From Malurus cyaneus samueli (lineage: Eukaryota; Chordata; Aves; Passeriformes; Maluridae): a stretch of 64,000 nucleotides of DNA. Location of the stretch: positions 14,598,438 to 14,662,437 of the forward strand of contig CM019238.1 in NCBI GenBank assembly GCA_009741485.1, in the 5' to 3' direction. The position numbers and the translations under genes were made by a program. The first letter of the stretch is position 1. Every line of letters starts with the position of its first letter. Under the pieces are notes generated by a model. It worked only from the letters and a program-made list of their open reading frames with translations. It was not told the origin of the DNA and ran no database searches. Below are positions 1 through 41,900 of this stretch, piece after piece.

Positions 1-832
1 TAAATGATTTTATTTAAATTGTGGATTTAAATCTCCCTGACAGAGATTATCAGCATCACAAAGTCAGAGCAAGGGATTTCAAACCCGGAGAGAAAAGCAG
101 CAGGCAATTTATTAGGATGAATGAGAAAATTATTACACACCTCTGCAACAAACCCAACCAATATTTCATAACCTGGGAGATGAATCAGATGATTTCAGGG
201 AGTTTTTGGAAGTCTGGTGGTGATCTGTGGTCATTTAGGGTAAGGTGCAAATTCCACTCTTGATTTCAGGACTGAAGTGATATTTTCTTGAGTGTTTTCC
301 ATAACCTCATGCAAGGAATTGATGTTGTAAATTAATAGTATGATATTGTATGTTAATAAATATTTTAAAATACCTTAAGGGCATAATATGTCAACTCTAA
401 AGGGTCTGAGGGAAAAGCAGGAAGCTGGAAAATAGGAATTATTATGGGAAGGGACAACTGTACATGGGGTGGTTGGTGCATCCTAAAATCAGCAGAGTCC
501 CCGTGTCACAAACCCCATTTAACGTGCAGTGATTATGGAGGAGGGCACAGGTGAAATGATTACTCACGGGCTGACAGAGTGGCATTAAATCATTTATCAC
601 CCTAAATTCTTTGAGCAGCATTAAAAGAGACCTTTGCAGTCCTTCAGGAGATAATCACAGGAATCAGAATATCTGAGGCCTTTGTCAACTGCCTTATAAA
701 TATACAAGAGGAACTGAGTCGACAAATACACGGAGCTGCTGACACAGATTTTGTGGGTTCTTGCCAGCACAGAATCATTCACATTAACGCCTTTCCACTT
801 GGAATGCTGACAGAATTCTGAAAAGCCAAGGC

Positions 833-870
833 AAAAAAAAAAAAAAAAAAAAAAAAAAAGAAAAAAAAAA
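833..870. repeat. Poly(A) tract
   Basis: Thirty-eight bases, all A except one G at 860. It may be the tail of a lost retroposon, but no body is recognisable in front of it. Confidence 0.9.
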
Positions 871-3800
871 GCATATTTATCTTGAAAGAGCGCTATCCAG
901 AAAAAAAATGTTTAATATCAAAGAACATTTCATGGCAGCTTGATATCAAAAGGGAAAAGTAACAGGGAGTTGTTGTGTTCTTAGATATAAATTGAAGTTT
1001 TAAGTAGGTCAGCTCATTTCCTTAATATCTAAAGGTGTTACCAGGATTTCCATAAGCATTTTGATATATTTGCTTATTTTGGAGAAGGAGATTTTATCCT
1101 CTCAAGAATCCATTCCACAACATTGATGTTAATCAAAACAAATACCTCTAAACTTCACCAAACCAAATCACCTTAAAACTGCTTTTGCTACATTCGTGTG
1201 AGATAAGTTGACAAAAATTTTGGTTTAGCTTTTCTTACTTTTTTTCCTGTGTTTTCCAAAGGAAACCAAAAGCCTAGAACTCTTTAAAACCCATTTCCAT
1301 GAATTCCTCTCCTCCTAACACATGCCCAGTGCAACTTCTGGATAGGGATCAAAATCTCAGCCCAGATAAATGCTTTGGGAAATGGAGATGATAAATAGGA
1401 TTGTCATCATCTTCAGTGAAGGGAAGGTGATAATGTTTTGTAATCAAACAAACATGGCTTGATGGAAGGAGGAATTGAGCATCACTTAGCCACTGCTTAA
1501 TTTTCTAAGCACTTCCATAAATATGGAGCAAAAAAAAAATATAAAAAGGCACTCACTTAACAGTAGTTTAAATTATCAGACGTAAGAAATTCTGAAAAAA
1601 TTGGTAATTGCACAGATTCACCACTAGATTAATGCTTTGGAAGGAATGTTGATTTGGAGCCTAAAATTAAACAATTAGCCTGATTTCATAAGTTGCTGGG
1701 AGGATGCAGAGTTCCTATATAAAATGGATATTTAGGTAATGCAATGTTGGCAGCGTGCCCAGGATATAAAATGATGCATGAAGCCACGTTGCAGTAAAAT
1801 ATTCCTGTCAAGAAACACTGCCCCCTTCCAGGATGTATTTATAACTCTAATTTAATTGATATGCAATGCCACAGAACCTAAGCAAGAGTCAATTACAATT
1901 AGCAAGGCTTTTATAAATAATTATTAATTAATAGAGTATCTCTTGGAACATGACTTTCTGTGTTTACTAATGCTTCACTCCTGAAGTGACATCATTTACC
2001 AGGTTGAGCCTAAAGTTGGGCTTACAAGAAAAGAGTTAAAATCTGAATTTGCTTTAATTTTGTATTACCAGAGCTCATTCTGAAGAAAATTAACTTATCA
2101 CCCAGACTCCTGCTCAGTAGATCAGATGCACCTGGGAAACTTTTCATTTTGCATTTCTGACCATAAAACAAATCACAAAAAGTCTTGAAAAATCTTCAGG
2201 ATTTTGCAAAATGTTCTAGTAAATTGTGAGTTTTGTGCTGCTCAGTTCCATTTTGCACTGTGGTGGCCAGCTCCCATCTAAAAAGAAAATTTTGAAGCTC
2301 TCATTCCAGATCCAGTCTGGAAACTCACATGGTGTTCAACGCTGTGGTTTTATTCCTCAGACTTGAAAGAATTTCTGAAGGTCTGAAATTAAATTTGTTG
2401 GTTCCCACATTAAATTCTCCAATTGGGTAATGATCTCTCATCTGGTTTTACTTGCTGATAAATGTTCTGGGTCTATTATCTACAAAATCATTGGATATTT
2501 TTTCTTTGTAGTATCATATATTAAGAAACTGGAGAATAGATTTGAATTTCTATTTTTTTCCTTGTGAATTAGAATTCAGTGTGCAGAAAATACTTAATTT
2601 TTAATGAATTTCAAGATCAATTCTTTCCTTTCAGTGTTCCCTTCACAGTGAAACAGAAAAAATGGCTGCTTTAGGGTATTCATTGACACTCCAAACAGGA
2701 GTCACTTTTTATTTTAAAGATAATTTGAAGCATGGTGTTTTAGGGTCAGTCACTCTAACATAGAACTTGCTTAACTAGCCTTTCATTTTCATCTTGGTGA
2801 TCCCAGGAAGTTGATAACTCCTCCTTTGACACAGGGAAATTATAGAAATGCTCTTTAACTGTTCCTGGAGCTGCAGAGGCAGCTTGACAAATGATCCAGA
2901 GTTTAACAGCCATGCTGAGAATTAAAACCTGTGCAAAACCCAGGGAAATCTGGTTTTTCCTTAATGGCTGCAAGCTGGGATGTGCCAGATGTTCCAGATG
3001 CTTTTTTTGGGATGACAGGCAGTCTGAGTGCAATAATTGGGATAGTCTGGGAGAATCACACATATTCTGCTGAAGGAGGAGCCTTTTATTGCCACTTTTG
3101 CAGGAAAAGTGCTCATGTTTTATTTATCCCTTCCTGCTCTTGCAGAAAGAAACAAAACAGTGCTAACTGTCAGGGATGAGCATTACTTCCTTCAAAGTTT
3201 TATTTCCTGTCTGGATTGCCACATAAATTCCACCTTTGCTTTTTATTTAAGTGTCTGTAACATGGAAAACTTCGTCCTGCCTTGCAGCAACGCTGAGAAA
3301 TCGCTCTGAGGATGATTGTGTGGAATCTGGCTGCTCAGAGCAGCCAAAAAAAACCATTTCTGGCTTCTGTAGCTTCAAAATGAGCCTGCCCACTTGTACT
3401 GGTTGGGAAATAATATTATTTTTCATTGGTACCAGAATGTGCACTTGAAGGTTTGGGCTGACAGGGATCTCACTCATAGTTTGGGATGGATCCTTGAGCA
3501 GCAATGTCCAATAATTTATTTCTTTAGATCTCTGTTCAGACCTGGTTCTCTGAACCACACTCTTCCTCTCTGAGCTGTTTCTAGATTAATGAATTTTTTA
3601 AAAAATGTATTTTACAGTGCAAGGGAAAATAAAGGGAAATAAAATGTTAAGAAAGGTTCTTTTTGAGGAATAATGCCATCAGTCTTTAGGTTTCCATCTT
3701 CATTTGATAATCAAGAACTTCATCATCGACCTGGATCCAGGAAAATAAATAGTCTAGAAGAGTTTTAACCCCAAATTCTGGTTATCCTTCATTTCTGTAA

Positions 3801-6800
3801 GAACCAACCCTTTGCAGAACCTCAGGAATTCGGGGCTGGGAATTTTTTTGGAGCAGCCTGGAAAGGATGGATGCATTTTCACTGACCTGACTCCTTCATT
3901 AGTTTAATCCTGAGACCAACTGCCCGTTCTCACTGCTTCCAAAAGTTCAGGCTGCCTGCTCAGCCCAGAATTCCTCGTGTTTGTAGTTACATCAGGACAC
4001 TTTGCACAAAGCAAATATGAGGCTGCCTTTATCCAAACATGTGCAGTGTTTTCAGAAGTAATTCTGCTCTATTAGAGCACGTTTAAATGATGATATTCTG
4101 CAGTCTTCAAACAAACCACTACAAACTACCACTGCAAGTCAGCAAATGAAGCATTCATTAACCTGCTGTGACTTGGTGGGTAAATTGCCATTTGTAAAAC
4201 GTTCTGGAGTCCTGTGACTGCTGAGAATCACAACACAGCTACGTTGTACTCAATTGCATTATTTTAGCAAATGAATTTATGCCTTGTTTTTACAGTTTTG
4301 GCTACCAAAAAAAATGGTTTATCTCTGCTTTCGTACAAATAGCCTAAAGCCAAATGTAATAACCATTTGTTCATACAGATTAGCTCCAACTGCTAATATT
4401 GCTATGCTAATTGCAGTATTTACCCTCTGGAAGATGCCCCAAATCTCTCCCTTATCACCCAAATATCAAATCCTGCTGCTGCTGATGGGAGGATCAGTGC
4501 AGGAATCCAGGTGAACGCTGTGAAGGCTCCTCTGCCTCTTCCTCTGGGCTCAGCCTTGCTCCCTGTCTTTCCCTTCCCCAACAGGGGACAAGGATGGGGT
4601 TTTGGAGTATAGAAGCATTTCATGACAGCCCTGGGCAGGGTCACAGGAGTGCTGTTCCCACAGGAATGGGGAAAGCGAGGAAAAGGAAGGAATTCACTGT
4701 TTTTCCTGCCCTGGGGAGCTCCTTGTGTTTCTCAGCATCCTTTGACCCCACATCCCCTGCTCCCCTCACCCTGCACTGCCTCCCCCATTCCCCAAGTGCT
4801 GGCAATGCCCATCATCACCCCACAATTACAAATCCCCAGGGGATCCTTTCCTGTGCCTTCAGTTCATCCTCTCACCTGCTCTCGTGTTTCCCCCAGCCTG
4901 AATTTGAGCACCTCAACCTGCACCAGATGATTTCCTGTCTCTGTTATCTCTCCCCTCACCAAGGCTGAGTGGAACGAAAACCTCAAAGGCCGCTTTTATT
5001 TTTAGCTCAGCACGATAATTCTGATAATTCAGGGAGATGAGGAAAGCCCCCAGTAACAGGGCAACTGTTTATTTTTGAGCAAATATAAAAAAATCAGCAG
5101 GAAAATAAATGTATGAGTTAAAGAAGCAGAAGAAGAAATATTTTTTCTCTTTTTGTATCTTTATTAATAATAATTCAGTATCTGAGTACAGAAGAAAGGA
5201 GGAACAATAGGATAAAGAATCTTTTGAATCTTTGCATCTGAATACATGATGTATGCAGATGGAATGAAATTGCATTTGGCCATTGAGATCGGTGACACAC
5301 ATTGTGAAACTATTCCAATCTCATTATCAACTACTCCAGCCTCTTTCTTTAGTAAACAACAAAAAAATAATGACTGATATAAAGATATTTGAATAACTTC
5401 ACACAAACTCTGCAGCTCAGGATTCTTCAGATCATGGTGTTTTATGTGATTTCTTTACTTCTTAGGAGAAGAAATTCTGATTCAAAGGAATAATTTTTTT
5501 TTTTTTACTGTGAGTTATTTATAGAAGTTTCAGGTAAATGGGACTTTCTACAGGATTTCCTTTGGGAGAGGAGCCTCAGATCTGCTTTTGGGACCTCAGA
5601 GGCCTTTTTGCCTTTTCATCTCCACTCGTGCAAGGCAGCAGCAGATCCATGGGGATCCCTGGAGCTCCATAAATGTGGAGCTGACTAAAGCAGGCAGATA
5701 GGTGCCAGTGACCTGAATTTCACAGAATTTGTGCTTTATAGTCCCTGACAGCATGACAAGACTTGTGCCTCCTGAGCCTCCCACATGTCTGCTACTCATG
5801 AAAGTGGCCTTGTAGTAGGATGAAGTAAAGTTTTAGTTTCAGAACTAGAAAAAGGCTTTAAAAAAAAAAATGTCACAAAAGTAAGAAGAAACTGCTCAAA
5901 AAAATCATATATAAAGCTGTTGAAAATGCAGGTAGGAACCTTTTACCTGTAAGTGATTGTCAGTATTGTATCTGCATGTAATTGCAATTACGCAGGGAAA
6001 TTAATTTTAGCTGTAGGTAGACATTTATAGAAATGATAGAGTGGGGGTGTTTCCATATTTAGTGTCAGAAATCCTTTATAGACGTTGGCATTTCAAGCTG
6101 ACAATGAGATTGTTCTTCCAAAAGACCTTCTTTGGGGAGAAAATCAGCCAAATAAAAGAAGATAAATATATGACAAAGGTCTGTAGTAACCCTGCGTGCC
6201 CGCACTGAAATACTGGTGATAATCTCTGTGTTAGTGATGAGCTGCTCAGGAGCTGAGAATTTTCTTTTAATAAATTAAATATTGATAAAAACTAACAGGT
6301 AACTATTATGCTTTTTATGTTTTGAGTACTAATATCAAAATTTTCTTGCTCTGTATTGATGTAGATATAAGTAGATCTAACTATTTCTGAATTGCAGTGA
6401 ACTAATAATCAGTTATAATAATCCATGAGTTGTTCAATGGTTAAATCATATTTTCCTTTTTCACACTGTTATTGAGCCCTTTTAAATGCCCCTCCTAGAG
6501 ACCATGCTTTAGTTAATTAAATTATATTATTCAATACCTTTGGAAATTAGTGGTTGGTAATGCAGAAAAATTCGTGGTGTTGAAAAATTGATCTCTAGAA
6601 AAATGTGTTTTATTATCAGAACCAAATTTCTCTCTAGTAAATCTTTTTTCAGCCTAATACATGCAAGTTCACATCACACTAAGAATTGCTTATTGAATAT
6701 ATCTGGTGAAAAGAAACCTGGAAGCCACGATCCAAGGTGATCACGTGTGATGGAGGTGGGGCTTCTGCCTTTTCTTGGAAGGAAATAAATAATTGGGCTG

Positions 6801-7339
6801 GTTCTGAATTAGCAGTGAAAAATTGTAATCCAGGTGCTGGAAAGAGCAGCCAGAGCAGGGTGAGGGAGGTTTATTTCAGCTTTTTCAGGGTGGGATGGTC
6901 CCATTTGGGAGGAATAAATAAACTCTGATTTGGAAACACTTTGCTTTTACTTTGGGAGCGATTTTGGGAAAGAAAATTAAGAAACAGAACAGGAAACACT
7001 GACTCAATTAGTAGTCCCACTTTTAGTTGCTAAAATTAGAAACCTCAGAAGTCAGAGGGAGCAGAGAAGGAAAGCTTTGAGCCCTCTGTAGGAAGAAATT
7101 CTATTTTTATATCAGCAGCACGGGCAGTGCTGCTGTCAAAGTTCTTTTGCTCGGTTGGCCACACAATATTTTCCTGGGCTGTCCCCAGTATTTCCAGGGA
7201 TGCTCAGGCTGGTTCATTTGTATTTAGCAGTGCATTTTCAGCACCAAAATAACCTCTCTCAAGCAGATATTTTGCTTTAGCTGTGTGCTGTTAACCCTTC
7301 CAGTCTGCTTCCAGAAAATGTGAGTATTTCTAGATGGCA

Positions 7340-7366
7340 TTTTTTTTTTTTTTTTTTTTTTTTTTT
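7340..7366. repeat. Poly(T) tract
   Basis: An uninterrupted T27 run in intronic sequence. No retroposon body is seen on the other side. Confidence 0.9.
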
Positions 7367-8563
7367 GTTCTCTAAGCTACATTTCAGCATCCTCTGTGGA
7401 GAACTGAGGTATTTATGGCACTCAGGAAAGCCTGCTAGGGTTTTGTGTACTCAGTTACTCAGTGGGAACTCCTGCTTTTGCCTGATTTCAACCAGGAATG
7501 TCAGAGAATTAATGCAAGGGCACCATCCTGTTATTTTTTTATCAGAGTGGGCCATCTCTGTTCCTCACATTTGCTGGGATTTTCCAGCTGAAGTCCAGTA
7601 AAAGCTGATAACTGGTTCTGTACTGGGAGGGAGACTCCTTGAAGAGGGAGGTGCCAAAATGTGTTTGTCCCCTGCACCTTTTAGGAACAAAAAACGCTCC
7701 ATGCAGAGCCCTGCGGGGCAGCAGCCTCAGAAAACTTCCCACCCCTTCCATTTGGGGTTTGTAGCCGTGCTCTGAGCTCTTCTGGGATTCAATATTGGCT
7801 GTGATTGAACATCTGCTGCAGGCCTGGAGTCATGGCATTAAACACAAACATGGCACTGACCACAATTATCAGTTTCTTATCTGGTTATCCAGAAAATCCA
7901 GAGTCAAAGATCCTGCACGTGCAGATTGCTGTTTATAAACAAACCCACATTAATTTTATAACCTATTTAGGGTTTGTTTTTTTAATTTTAGTTTTGTAAA
8001 TTTCTATTTTTAGCTGCAGGGAAAATTCTCTATCATAAAACTTGCCTTAAAGTAACTTAAACAGCCTGAAGATTTTATTTTTAACCCTGAATGAGTTGCT
8101 ACTTCCACCAAGAAGGCAGGTTCCTTTCCAAACCTCAGAGGAATAACCAGTGTAGTAAATCAAGTTATTTGAAGAATGATGTCAAAGTTCTGATGACAGC
8201 TTGTCCTTCTGAAGTTCTGTATTCTATATTGTAATATTTGTTCTTGGCATTTCAGCTCCCTTTCAAACATCACACTTTTGCAAACATTCTAACAAGTTTT
8301 AGCACCCTTCTTACTTGAAAGAGCTTTGGTCACTGTTACACAACATCTGAAATTAGCTGATTATTGCAGATGCAAGTGGTTTTAAGCATGATCTTCATTT
8401 TAAAATAACTCTTAGCTAGAAACTGAAATGAGTGTTCCATTTCCTTTGCCTTAGAGCTGCACAATGACTGTGGTTTTCCTCTGTCAGTTGTCAGACTGTG
8501 CTCAGAGCACCAAGGAAGTCTGGTCTTTGGTCGAGCTTAATGCTTTTTATTTTTCTTCTACAG

Positions 8564-35933
<27,370 letters not shown>

Positions 35934-38900
35934 CGGGAGCTGAGGTGCAGCTGGGTGCCCAGTCCAGTCAGACAAACACTGTCCTATTTATTGATAAGGT
36001 ACTCAGCAGTACTGTAAATACTTGGGTAAGAGAATAGTGCCACAGGATGCCTACTACATTGCATGATAAGACAATAATATTCTTTATGAAGTTTTTTAGT
36101 TTGCTGTTATCAACCAATGTCCGTATCAAGCTCTGCATTAGAAAGAAGTGGTGCAGAAGAGTAACTGAAAATAAATACCAGTATATTTAAAGTACTGTAC
36201 TAAAACTCAGCTTATAGTATGAGTTCCTACAATCATTTTATATATTTAGATATATATAAACACATATCTATGTATATAAAATGTAATATGGTAGTGGACA
36301 TTTCCTTTTAAAATGCCCTAAAGTTCACATTTTCACACATTTTTTCTTGAACAAAAATAGAAAAATGAAGACATAAATCCATTGGCCACTCTTAGAGATG
36401 AACATTTATTTTTGCAACATTGCCAGGTAGTGACCATCTTTGCAAATAAAAGGACAGAGTTATCAAAATGTAAACTCAATCCCTATAGTGTGCCTTAAAA
36501 TGTACACTGTACATCTAAGAAATAGATCCCAGTCTGGCCCTATGGGCACTCTGTACATGCCATTTAAATACTGTGTTTGTAATGTGCTGTGCCTGCCTTT
36601 CAAATGAAGGAACACGAGCAAGCAGGTTTGGCACAGAGGTAAGATATGAGTAGAACAATATTGGTTGTTCACTAATGCTGCAACTTAAACTGGTTTTAAT
36701 AGAATTTGAAGTATTTCATGGTGAAAGAAAAAAAAAAAAACATCTGCACTGAGTAAGGTACATACTGCAGGTTTTCATTGTTTCTTCACTGTGAATATAA
36801 GTGACACATGACTGTGAGTCACAAAATTCAAAAAAGCATGAGAATGAAGCTAAAAAAACCCTCCTGAACTAATCAATTACATTCTGTGATAGACTGACAT
36901 ATATAGCTGAGTTAATTATTCAAAATTATGTAATGTCTGGCAATAATTTTTAACTGCTAGCAGTACATTTGCAAGTGGATGAAGTTATTCAAAACATCAT
37001 TCGAAAACCAATCTGTATTGATTGGTTTGGGAAGACACACAAATCACACAGTGTATTTCACTTCCTTGCCTGGGTGAGTAAGGTTTGCAACAATCAGATT
37101 TTGGGAAAAATACTTGTATTCTTGGGGGGGAAATAGATTGTTCTGGATGCTGCTGAGCATAGATTTCAAAGACATTCAGTTTGCTTTGACTCTGCTTGCT
37201 AGAATAGCTCTAAAAGGCAGAATGAAGAGGATGTGAATACAGGTGATGTCATTTCACTGAAACAGGTATTCACTGATAATTTCTTCACAAGATAAACCTA
37301 ATTGTCTCTCATACATCAAGGACTGTGACATCCATGCAGTTCAATATATTATAGGAAAAAAATGTTATCTCAGTGAGGTTTAGTATCCAGGAAGAGATTT
37401 CATTATTCCCAAAGCCAGACCAAGGTGAAGCACCCTGTGTGTTTAGTTCTGTCTCCACAGAGCAGCTGGGGGTGGGGGGGCTGACCTTGGCTGGACAGGG
37501 GAAAAAATGTCATGGGAAAGCTCCTGGGTGGAGATAAAGACAGGGAGATCACCTACTAATGGTTATCATAGGCAGAACTAACCTGACTTGGGCAAAATGC
37601 ACTTATTAACAATTCAAAATACAATTGCATAGTAAGAAACAAAGATAAAATTAAAACCAACTTTACTTTGCCTCCTCCCTTCTTTCCAACTTCAATTCCA
37701 TTCCTTCATTCCTGGCAAGCAACAGGGTAAATTATAGAATCCATTTAGAACTTATCTCATACTATACATGCAAGCAGTGAGGAATGGTCACATCAAGAGT
37801 GAAATAGATTGAACTTTCTAAATTCCTAAAGAAATTGAAATATGCCTTCTGTTTCAAACCCAAAAGATGGTTTGTGCTTTCATAATGAAAAGATCTATAT
37901 TATTTTCAAATCACTTTCCAAAAGGATTTCAAATGTCACTGTATTGTCACTCAAGACAGAACTGAGCACATTCAGTGAAGTCACAAGTAAACAGAATACT
38001 ACTTACAGACATAATTGAAAATGATAAATATAATTGGGAAGATATATTTCTCAGAAATAACAGAACTGGTAGGGAAAATAGATTATCTCAGTTTTAAGTT
38101 TAAATACAATTTATGAAATATGAATAGATGAGATAAATAGTAGAGAATTCATACTGTCACTCAGCTTGTCTTTCAAAATCTTTCAGTGTCATGAGATCAT
38201 ACTTTATGAAATTCTTGGAGCTGTCCAAGTCTGCATTTTGCTCTTGGAGAGCAGCTCTCAGCAAATGTGATTTGCACTGAATAGGCCAAATAAATTGTCC
38301 AGGAGATTCATGAGATGAAAGGAGATGAGATACACTGGAGAAATTCCCTTTAATGGGCTCAAGATTATCTGGGAGAAAAGTTTGAAACATTTGTCTGGCA
38401 CTTCTTGTGCCTTAGAGCAAGCAAAATCTACTTGCTAAATTAAGCAATACAGAGACTTTGTTCTTTCACAAATGCCAGCTGGCATTTGGAAGCCATCTCA
38501 CAAAGACTTCTCATACTCCTGTCACATGTACCCAACTCCACCCTGCAGCCCTTCCCTCCTGCCATGGGTTTCTTCCTTCTGGATGCAGGTACCAATCTAA
38601 ATGTACTGCAGGGAGTAAAGTGCACAACCACCACTGCACAATTATTTGGATTTTCACGATTTTTGGACTCACTGGAATGCAAAGTGCAATATGGATACTG
38701 TATTTAAAAATTCATGCACCAAATCCTACTTATGCGTTAAAATATGTCCAATTCTCCTGGACCAGTAGATATGAATGTTCCACTGTACAAAGCAGCTGGA
38801 ATTGTTGTGGTTGTTTTGATGCCATATTTTTAAATAAGAAAAGAACAAGGCTTGGCTGTTGAGTTCATCAAGGGCAATCAAGAGTACAGTACAATACATT

Positions 38901-41900
38901 TATTAATTTGCCAGTTTTCCTGCCTAAATTCTCAGGTAAAACTTGGTTTTTGGCATACACAACAATATGGAAATGTTGTTTGGATATGTTTTATTTAGCT
39001 GGATCTTATTAGTGTCTCCATTCAGAATTCCTGCAGGTAAAATGCCTCAGCCCACAGATTTTCTCTGACACTCCACAAGCTGAGTCTTTTGGTTACTGGC
39101 TATTTTTCATTACAACTGATTTAATGCTCCCCCTGAGCTACTGATTCCCCTCCTTTTTTAATACTGTTCTGTATTCAGTGACATGTCAGATCTTTGCTAG
39201 TGTCTTAATAGCTCTCTCAGCATTGCTTCCTGAGAGAACCGAGACATTTTTCTTGGTTTCATTATTTTAAGTGAAAACTACCCTGAGCTTGCTCTAATTG
39301 ACACGAACAAAAATCAGAGAAGGAGGATGGGGTTTTTACCAGTATATTCAGCTCACAGCTGCTGCCTTTTGAGCTGGAAATGTGGCGCTCCATGGCTTTT
39401 TCCAAGGAAAAAGAAATGAGTGTTGCAGAGAATTGTACATGGCCTGTTAACTCTTCTCTTACTCCTCTCAGCAGTTACAGCCTTCCAGGCCAGAACACTC
39501 ATTCTTCAAGGTCCTGTGAAGGACAGGAAAGGTACCTGTGAAGGAGTTACTTTACAGTGGCACTGGGAATGGCTCAGCCTCCTCAAAAGTTGTAGAATTC
39601 TGCTGCTGACCTTTAGGAGTTTTCACTTTAAATGTTAATAGGACTTCTGGGAGAAAAATTAACAACCTGGTAGAAATTGTTGAACTTAACACAAATCTGA
39701 GGAGAACAAAGCAAATTCTTCTTCTCTTTGTCTCAAGTAATGCAAATCAGGCCAAGGTTATCACATACCTTATTTGCCATATTCTTTCCTCATGTGGTCT
39801 TACCTGTCTTCCAAAAGTGTTCTTTTCTGCCAAAAAATAGCCGTATCTATGACCATGGTGATATAGCTGGGGGCTGTTGATCCTTGAGGTGGGATAGCTC
39901 TGCTGACCCTGTTTATTTGCCACTAAAATGGGTATTAAGAGGAAAGATGAAGCAATATCAACTATTCATTTGTATTTGGGATTAAAGAGCTCTTTTTCTT
40001 CCAGAATGTTTTCCTTATTAAAACTGAAGCTCAGGGTAGGTTTTTCAGGCAGGATGCTGTGGGGAGAGGTCCTCTACCTCCACTCTCAGATGAATTCATA
40101 CTGTGTGGCTGAGGCTCTCGATGACAGAGATTTTCACAGATCTGCAAATCCCATCTGGGCCATATCAGCTGATGGATGGAAATTACATGGCTATTTCAAC
40201 CAAAATTAGTAAGTTGTATTTTCTTAGTTGATGTTTATAGTTATTTTCTCTACTCCCATTACACACAAGCGAAATGTGGTGTTACTGATCAGCTCCACTG
40301 TAACGTGTGGGCAGAGGACTCTCTACTCGGGATATAACTAATAAAGAAAGAAACCTTTCTTAAAGCTTATTTTCTATTTTTTACGGGTTGTGCCACACTT
40401 GCACATTCAGAAGAAGGTTTATAAATAGTATTGTTTAAACTTTTATCAGGTTTTAAGATAGGTGATGTACTACTGGGACCTCCTTTTAATAAAAGTATTT
40501 AAAAAACTCAGACAGAAACTGCCTTCAGGAAAAGAACCATATTCACTCTTAATGCAGGCCAGACAGATATATCTTTATTTTTATTGAACACATACATGTG
40601 TTAGAAGTGACAATTAGGGATTTTAAGCATTAATGTCACTGTATGAGCAGTATTTGTAAGAAAGAAATGTAGTAAAAATCATCAAATCTGCCAACAACCT
40701 GCTGTTTGACCAGCTAAGCCCTGTAGCTTCTGTCCTCACATTTCTAGAATATCGTTCATCCTCAGGTGTTGGTGAGGGTATCAATACAGATCTTTTTATG
40801 AACAGTAAATGCGTCTGTCCGAATGCTGCAGATTAACTAAGGATGTCACAATGCATATTAACTATTGCATTTTTTCACTAGCAACCACAGAACAAATGTG
40901 TTCAAACCGTGTTCACTGGCCAAAATACCAGTAAGACCCTGTTACCAGTTAAGGCTTCTGTTTTACTGAGAAACAAGGATTTCAGCATAAAAATCTGAAG
41001 AGAAAACAGGTTAGGATATAAGAGAAATGCACTAGTATTAATAAACTTTTTCATTTGACACATACTGTATTACAAAGACAATATCCTTGTAAGACCATTA
41101 ATTGCTGGGCCATAGGTGACTTCCGTCTAGGTTACTAAATAGCTAATAAACCTTGTATAGAGCCTTTTTTAGATAATGCTTACATGTATGGAAATGTATG
41201 ACACCCTTGTACTATGGCTTGCACTTTACTTGCATTAAACTGTGAAGTAGGCTGTAGTAATGTCTTTGTATATTCAGGGGTTGAAATACCAAAGCACTGG
41301 CGTCTCATACTGCTGGTGTTCAACCTGTCCAATGTGCTGACAAACGTGTATTTTGCAAACCCCACCAACTTCAAATCTTTGGCAAATAACGCTATGGGGT
41401 CTCCATGGTCTTTGTTTCTTTGTAAATATAAACATTCTTACCGTTTCTGTAGCAATAGGAGGTTGTAAACCAAACTTTCACTAGGACTGTTTTCAATAAC
41501 AAAAAAAAAAAAAAAGAATTAAAAAATCTATAGCGCCTTGTATAAAAATCATGGAGACTCCATGACCTGTGGGCATTTTTGTTTACAAGCAGTATGTATA
41601 TATGTATTAGAGGCAGAACTGTTATTTATCACAAAGTTATATTGTGGATGATTCTTTCTTAAATAAATATATGTTTTCTGTCATTAAGAAAAATAAGTAT
41701 TTTAGAGCCATCTCAAGAAGTTTGAAGTGTCAAGCTTCAAATATGAGTAATCTTCCATGTTTCAGCCTTGTTTTTCTAATCAGCTGGGAGATGACCTGAG
41801 AGGGAATGGAAAACCCCCTGTCCATGCCAGGGAAAATTGTAAGTTGGAATTGTAAGTTTTTGAGCATTCTGCAACTTTTCTATAATGCCCATCGTGCTTA

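Larger units (their letters stand above)
1..8563 (+). other. Intronic sequence of the CNK-like gene
   Basis: AT-rich sequence with no exon that I can support. The next upstream coding exon must end in phase 0, and none with a fitting acceptor and donor was found, so it is probably outside the window. Apart from two homopolymer tracts I see no mobile element. Confidence 0.65.

Noticed and set aside
4594..4968. 124-residue + strand frame
   Set aside because: Low-complexity Pro/Ser/His peptide in C-rich intronic DNA, with overlapping alternatives in another frame.
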